From positions 1,054,001 through 1,118,000 of the forward strand of contig NZ_JABBGC010000001.1 in the NCBI RefSeq assembly GCF_012927205.1: a DNA stretch of 64,000 nt. The letters are read 5' to 3'. The position numbers and the translations under genes are program-made. Each line of letters begins with the position of its first letter. Positions within the stretch are counted from its first letter, which is position 1. Below, piece after piece: positions 61,748 through 64,000 of this stretch. Source of the DNA: Chitinophaga fulva (lineage in GTDB: Bacteria; Bacteroidota; Bacteroidia; Chitinophagales; Chitinophagaceae). Below the pieces are notes generated by a model. It saw nothing but the letters and a program-made list of their open reading frames with translations. It was not told the origin of the DNA and made no database searches.

Positions 61748-62758
61748 ATGGATTTTTCAGCGTGGAAAAATATTGAATTTGCCTATCCGGTTTTCTTCTG
61801 GCTTTTATTGCTGATACCGGTGATGATATACTGGCGCATTGCCCGGCGGAAAAAGTCGCAGGGTGTGATGAAGGTATCATCTGTGGCCGGTCTGAGAGGA
61901 CTGCCCGTATCCTGGAAGGTGCGTTTCCGGCCGGTATTGCTGGCCCTGCGTATCCTGGCCTATGCCGCGCTTGTAACAGCACTGGCCCGTCCGCAGACAT
62001 CCAATACTTCTGAAAATATCGACAGTGAAGGGATCGACATCGTTATGGCGATCGATATATCCGGCAGTATGCTGGCGGAAGATCTGCAACCCAACAGGAT
62101 GGAAGCCGCCAAAAAAGTGGCGATGGACTTCGTGGATAAACGTATCAGTGACCGTATCGGCCTGGTCGTATTTTCCGGCGAAAGCTTCACCCAGTGCCCA
62201 ATCACAACAGATCATGCAGTACTGAAAAACCAGATCATGCAGGTGAAAAGCGGCATGTTGCAGGATGGTACCGCCATTGGTATGGGGCTCGCTACTTCGG
62301 TAGACCGTCTGCGTAACAGTCACGCTAAAAGCAAAGTGATCATCCTGCTGACAGACGGCGTGAACAACACCGGCCTGGTAGACCCGCTCACCGCGCTGGA
62401 GATAGCCAAAGCCTTCAAGATAAGGGTATACACTATTGGCGTAGGCACACAGGGCAAAGCGCCTTTCCCGATGCCTATGGCCGACGGCAGCGTACAAATG
62501 GTGATGCAGGACGTACAGATCGATGAACCGCTGATGAAGAAGATCTCTAAAGAGACAGGCGGTAAGTACTTCCGCGCCACCAATACCACCGATCTGAAGA
62601 ACATCTATTCGGAGATCGATCAACTGGAAAAAACGAAAGTGGAAATCACCTCCTATAAACGATATGCAGAGCATTTCTTCCCGCTGGCCATGCTGGCGCT
62701 GGTATGTATCCTGCTGGAAGTGGTCCTTCGTTATTCCGTATTCAGAAGCTTACCATAA
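61748..62758 (+). CDS. VWA-domain membrane protein, BatA-like
   Basis: This 336-residue protein has N-terminal helices (about residues 10-27 and 58-76), a von Willebrand A domain with a complete MIDAS motif (IVMAIDISGSMLAEDLQPNR), ADQ-like QMVMQDVQIDEPL and a C-terminal helix (AMLALVCILLEVVLRYSVF). It matches BatA of the Bacteroides aerotolerance operon. MoxR, DUF58 and BatD-like genes precede it, but BatB and BatC are not found downstream; a terminator and rsgA follow instead. Confidence 0.93.
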   Translation: MDFSAWKNIEFAYPVFFWLLLLIPVMIYWRIARRKKSQGVMKVSSVAGLRGLPVSWKVRFRPVLLALRILAYAALVTALARPQTSNTSENIDSEGIDIVMAIDISGSMLAEDLQPNRMEAAKKVAMDFVDKRISDRIGLVVFSGESFTQCPITTDHAVLKNQIMQVKSGMLQDGTAIGMGLATSVDRLRNSHAKSKVIILLTDGVNNTGLVDPLTALEIAKAFKIRVYTIGVGTQGKAPFPMPMADGSVQMVMQDVQIDEPLMKKISKETGGKYFRATNTTDLKNIYSEIDQLEKTKVEITSYKRYAEHFFPLAMLALVCILLEVVLRYSVFRSLP

Positions 62759-62775
62759 GTTACCATAACAGACAC

Positions 62776-62822
62776 AAAGCAGCAAAGGCACCAGAGATCT
62801 CCTCCGGTGCCTTTGCTGCTTT
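62776..62822 (+). terminator. Terminator of the MoxR-BatA operon
   Basis: Perfect 17-bp stem (62776-62792 and 62806-62822) with a 13-nt loop, 17 nt past the BatA stop. The 3' arm also forms part of the rsgA promoter region. Confidence 0.8.
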
Positions 62823-62843
62823 GTCTGAAACAAGTTACCTTTG
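62812..62843 (+). promoter_or_regulatory. Promoter of rsgA
   Basis: TTTG (62812-62815), a 20-nt spacer and TACCTTTG (62836-62843), an exact TAnnTTTG match. The -33 element lies inside the 3' arm of the upstream terminator stem. The start site should be near 62850. Confidence 0.58.
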
Positions 62844-62864
62844 GGGATATAAATTTCCGGACTA

Positions 62865-63800
62865 TTGCAAGCAACAGTATACAAATCAACAGGCAGCTGG
62901 TATGTGGTGAAAACCACCACAGGTGAAACATTTCAGGCAAGGATGAAAGGTATCTTCAAAAAAAATGAAGATATCACTTCCACCAATCCTATTGCCGTAG
63001 GCGATGTAGTGGAGATTGTGCCTGATGACAGCGATGCTAACGCCAAAAATGCCATGATCACGGAAATCGGCGGACGCCGGAATTACATTGTGCGTAGTTC
63101 TCCACACGGGCGTAACAAAAAGCATATTATTGCCGCCAACCTGGACCAGGCGATGTTGATTTGTACCATCCGCGAGCCCCGTACTTCACTGGGTTTTATA
63201 GACCGTTTTCTTGTCACCGCAGCGGCGTATCATATCCCTGCCGTACTGGTGTTCAACAAAAAAGATATTTACCGGGCAAAGGAAATGGAGTTGTTTGAAG
63301 CCATCGAGGCCCTGTATACGGAGATTGGATATCAGGTGAAGCTGATTTCCGCTACCGGGATGGAAGGTATAGAAGAAATCAGGGCGGTGCTGAAAGACAA
63401 GACCACCTTGATGTCTGGCCATTCCGGGGTGGGTAAGTCCTCCCTGATCAACGATCTGGTGCCTGGATTAGACCTGCGTACCACCGCCGTAAGCGGTTGG
63501 AGCGGCAAAGGGTTGCACACCACCACTTTCGCGGAGATGTATGACTTGCCCGGTGGCGGTTGTTTGATAGACACCCCCGGTGTGCGTGAATTTGGTATCG
63601 TGGATATTGACAAAGCGGAACTATCCCACTATTTCCTTGAAATGCAGCCTTATCTATCTCAATGCCAGTTCAATAACTGTTTGCATATCAACGAGCCCGG
63701 TTGTGCCGTCAAAGAGGCCGTAGAGGCCGGGGAAATTGACCCTGAACGGTATGTGAGTTATGCCACGATCCTCGAATCTATTGAAGAGGAACAGTACTAG
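62865..63800 (+). CDS. rsgA: Ribosome small-subunit-dependent GTPase RsgA
   Basis: This 311-residue GTPase takes part in 30S subunit maturation. An N-terminal OB domain (TVYKSTGSWYVVKTTTGETF) leads to a circularly permuted GTPase with G4 VLVFNKKDIY (about residues 122-131), G1 MSGHSGVGKSSLINDL and G3 LIDTPGVREFGI. A C-terminal zinc motif follows with ligands in SQCQFNNCLHINEPGCAVKE (Cys, Cys, His, Cys). The start is a TTG at 62865. The stop (63800) directly abuts the next gene's stop on the other strand. Confidence 0.95.
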   Translation: MQATVYKSTGSWYVVKTTTGETFQARMKGIFKKNEDITSTNPIAVGDVVEIVPDDSDANAKNAMITEIGGRRNYIVRSSPHGRNKKHIIAANLDQAMLICTIREPRTSLGFIDRFLVTAAAYHIPAVLVFNKKDIYRAKEMELFEAIEALYTEIGYQVKLISATGMEGIEEIRAVLKDKTTLMSGHSGVGKSSLINDLVPGLDLRTTAVSGWSGKGLHTTTFAEMYDLPGGGCLIDTPGVREFGIVDIDKAELSHYFLEMQPYLSQCQFNNCLHINEPGCAVKEAVEAGEIDPERYVSYATILESIEEEQY

Positions 63801-63941
63801 TTAATTTTTAGGCTTACTGAGTTCATCCAGTACTTTCTCTGCGCCCCAGTTGCGTTTAGGCAGGGGGCATCCTTTCTTTTGTGTACGGCAGGCCATGAGG
63901 GTAATGGCGGCGAGCAGGGCAAGGGCGATTATTTTGCGCAT
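63801..63941 (-). CDS. Small putative lipoprotein (46 residues)
   Basis: An ATG at 63941 opens a 46-residue frame with a clear signal peptide (MRKIIALALLAAITLMAC) and a lipobox Cys at about residue 18, followed by a 28-residue polar tail (RTQKKGCPLPKRNWGAEKV and so on). It ends with TAA at 63801, directly abutting rsgA tail to tail. The function is unknown; short lysine-rich lipoproteins of this kind are often missed by gene callers. Confidence 0.75.
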   Translation of the reverse strand: MRKIIALALLAAITLMACRTQKKGCPLPKRNWGAEKVLDELSKPKN

Positions 63942-64000
63942 AGTATGGTTTTACTAGAATAAACGCATTTGTTTGCCAGCTTTGCGGTTCGACCGCTGTA
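63942..64000. other. Right window edge
   Basis: About 60 nt with a small inverted repeat (gcggt/accgc around 63985-63997), too close to the edge to assign. Confidence 0.3.

Noticed and set aside
63985..63997. Possible tRNA arm at the right edge (gcggttcgaccgc)
   Set aside because: The stem-loop has a 3-nt loop and 5-bp stem, unlike a T-arm, and no other tRNA arms are visible.

Overview
The window looks like chromosomal DNA of a Bacteroidota member, most likely a Chitinophaga-type Chitinophagaceae. The reasons are the GldM/GldN gliding and type IX secretion pair at the left edge, three tandem SusC/SusD outer-membrane pairs, the near absence of Shine-Dalgarno sites with several TTG starts, repeated promoter -7 elements of the Bacteroidota form TAnnTTTG, and lineage-typical families (DUF4783, DUF4369-TlpA lipoprotein, MoxR/DUF58/BatA). 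The genus is inferred from gene content and style, not from a database match.

Layout. 1-2.3 kb: end of the gld operon (gldM truncated by the window edge, gldN, strong terminator). 2.3-12.9 kb: housekeeping and small regulatory genes (Crp/Fnr-like regulator, DinB-like protein, uvrC with an upstream lipoprotein gene, gpmI, DUF4783, then nadC, lipid kinase and SUI1-type factor in series, then an AraC regulator and an aldo/keto reductase). 12.9-20.8 kb: a structured leader or small RNA ahead of a GT39 membrane glycosyltransferase, birA, rsfS, ftsH, a LUD-domain gene, lpxH, and recO overlapping lpxH tail to tail. 20.9-23.3 kb: an MMPL/RND exporter.

23.5-40.5 kb is the accessory part. A transposase-derived gene that seems to have lost its catalytic triad is followed by three susC/susD units, the second with an additional surface lipoprotein. 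No glycoside hydrolase, protease, sigma factor or sensor gene lies among them. Their long leaders share sequence motifs: a TGCTTATGA motif at every susC start with extra copies inside two leaders, and an ATGTTAT-N4-ATGTTAT direct repeat in two leaders.

40.6-64 kb returns to core functions: a TlpA-like lipoprotein, gatB, an aldehyde dehydrogenase, a tandem-PDZ protein, alaS, an M23 peptidase with a MerR regulator and a cysteine-less thioredoxin-fold protein, an MscS channel with an amidohydrolase, prfA, an EF-hand protein, an OmpA-like lipoprotein, VanZ, gcvH, a secreted cyclophilin, a short MoxR-DUF58-BatD-like-BatA operon, rsgA and a 46-residue lipoprotein at the right edge.

No rRNA, tRNA, CRISPR array, prophage or intact insertion sequence was recognised. 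The most unusual material is the transposase-derived gene, the shared leader motifs of the susC genes, the terminator-ended structured RNA before the GT39 gene, and a small family of palindromic repeats at convergent gene ends.
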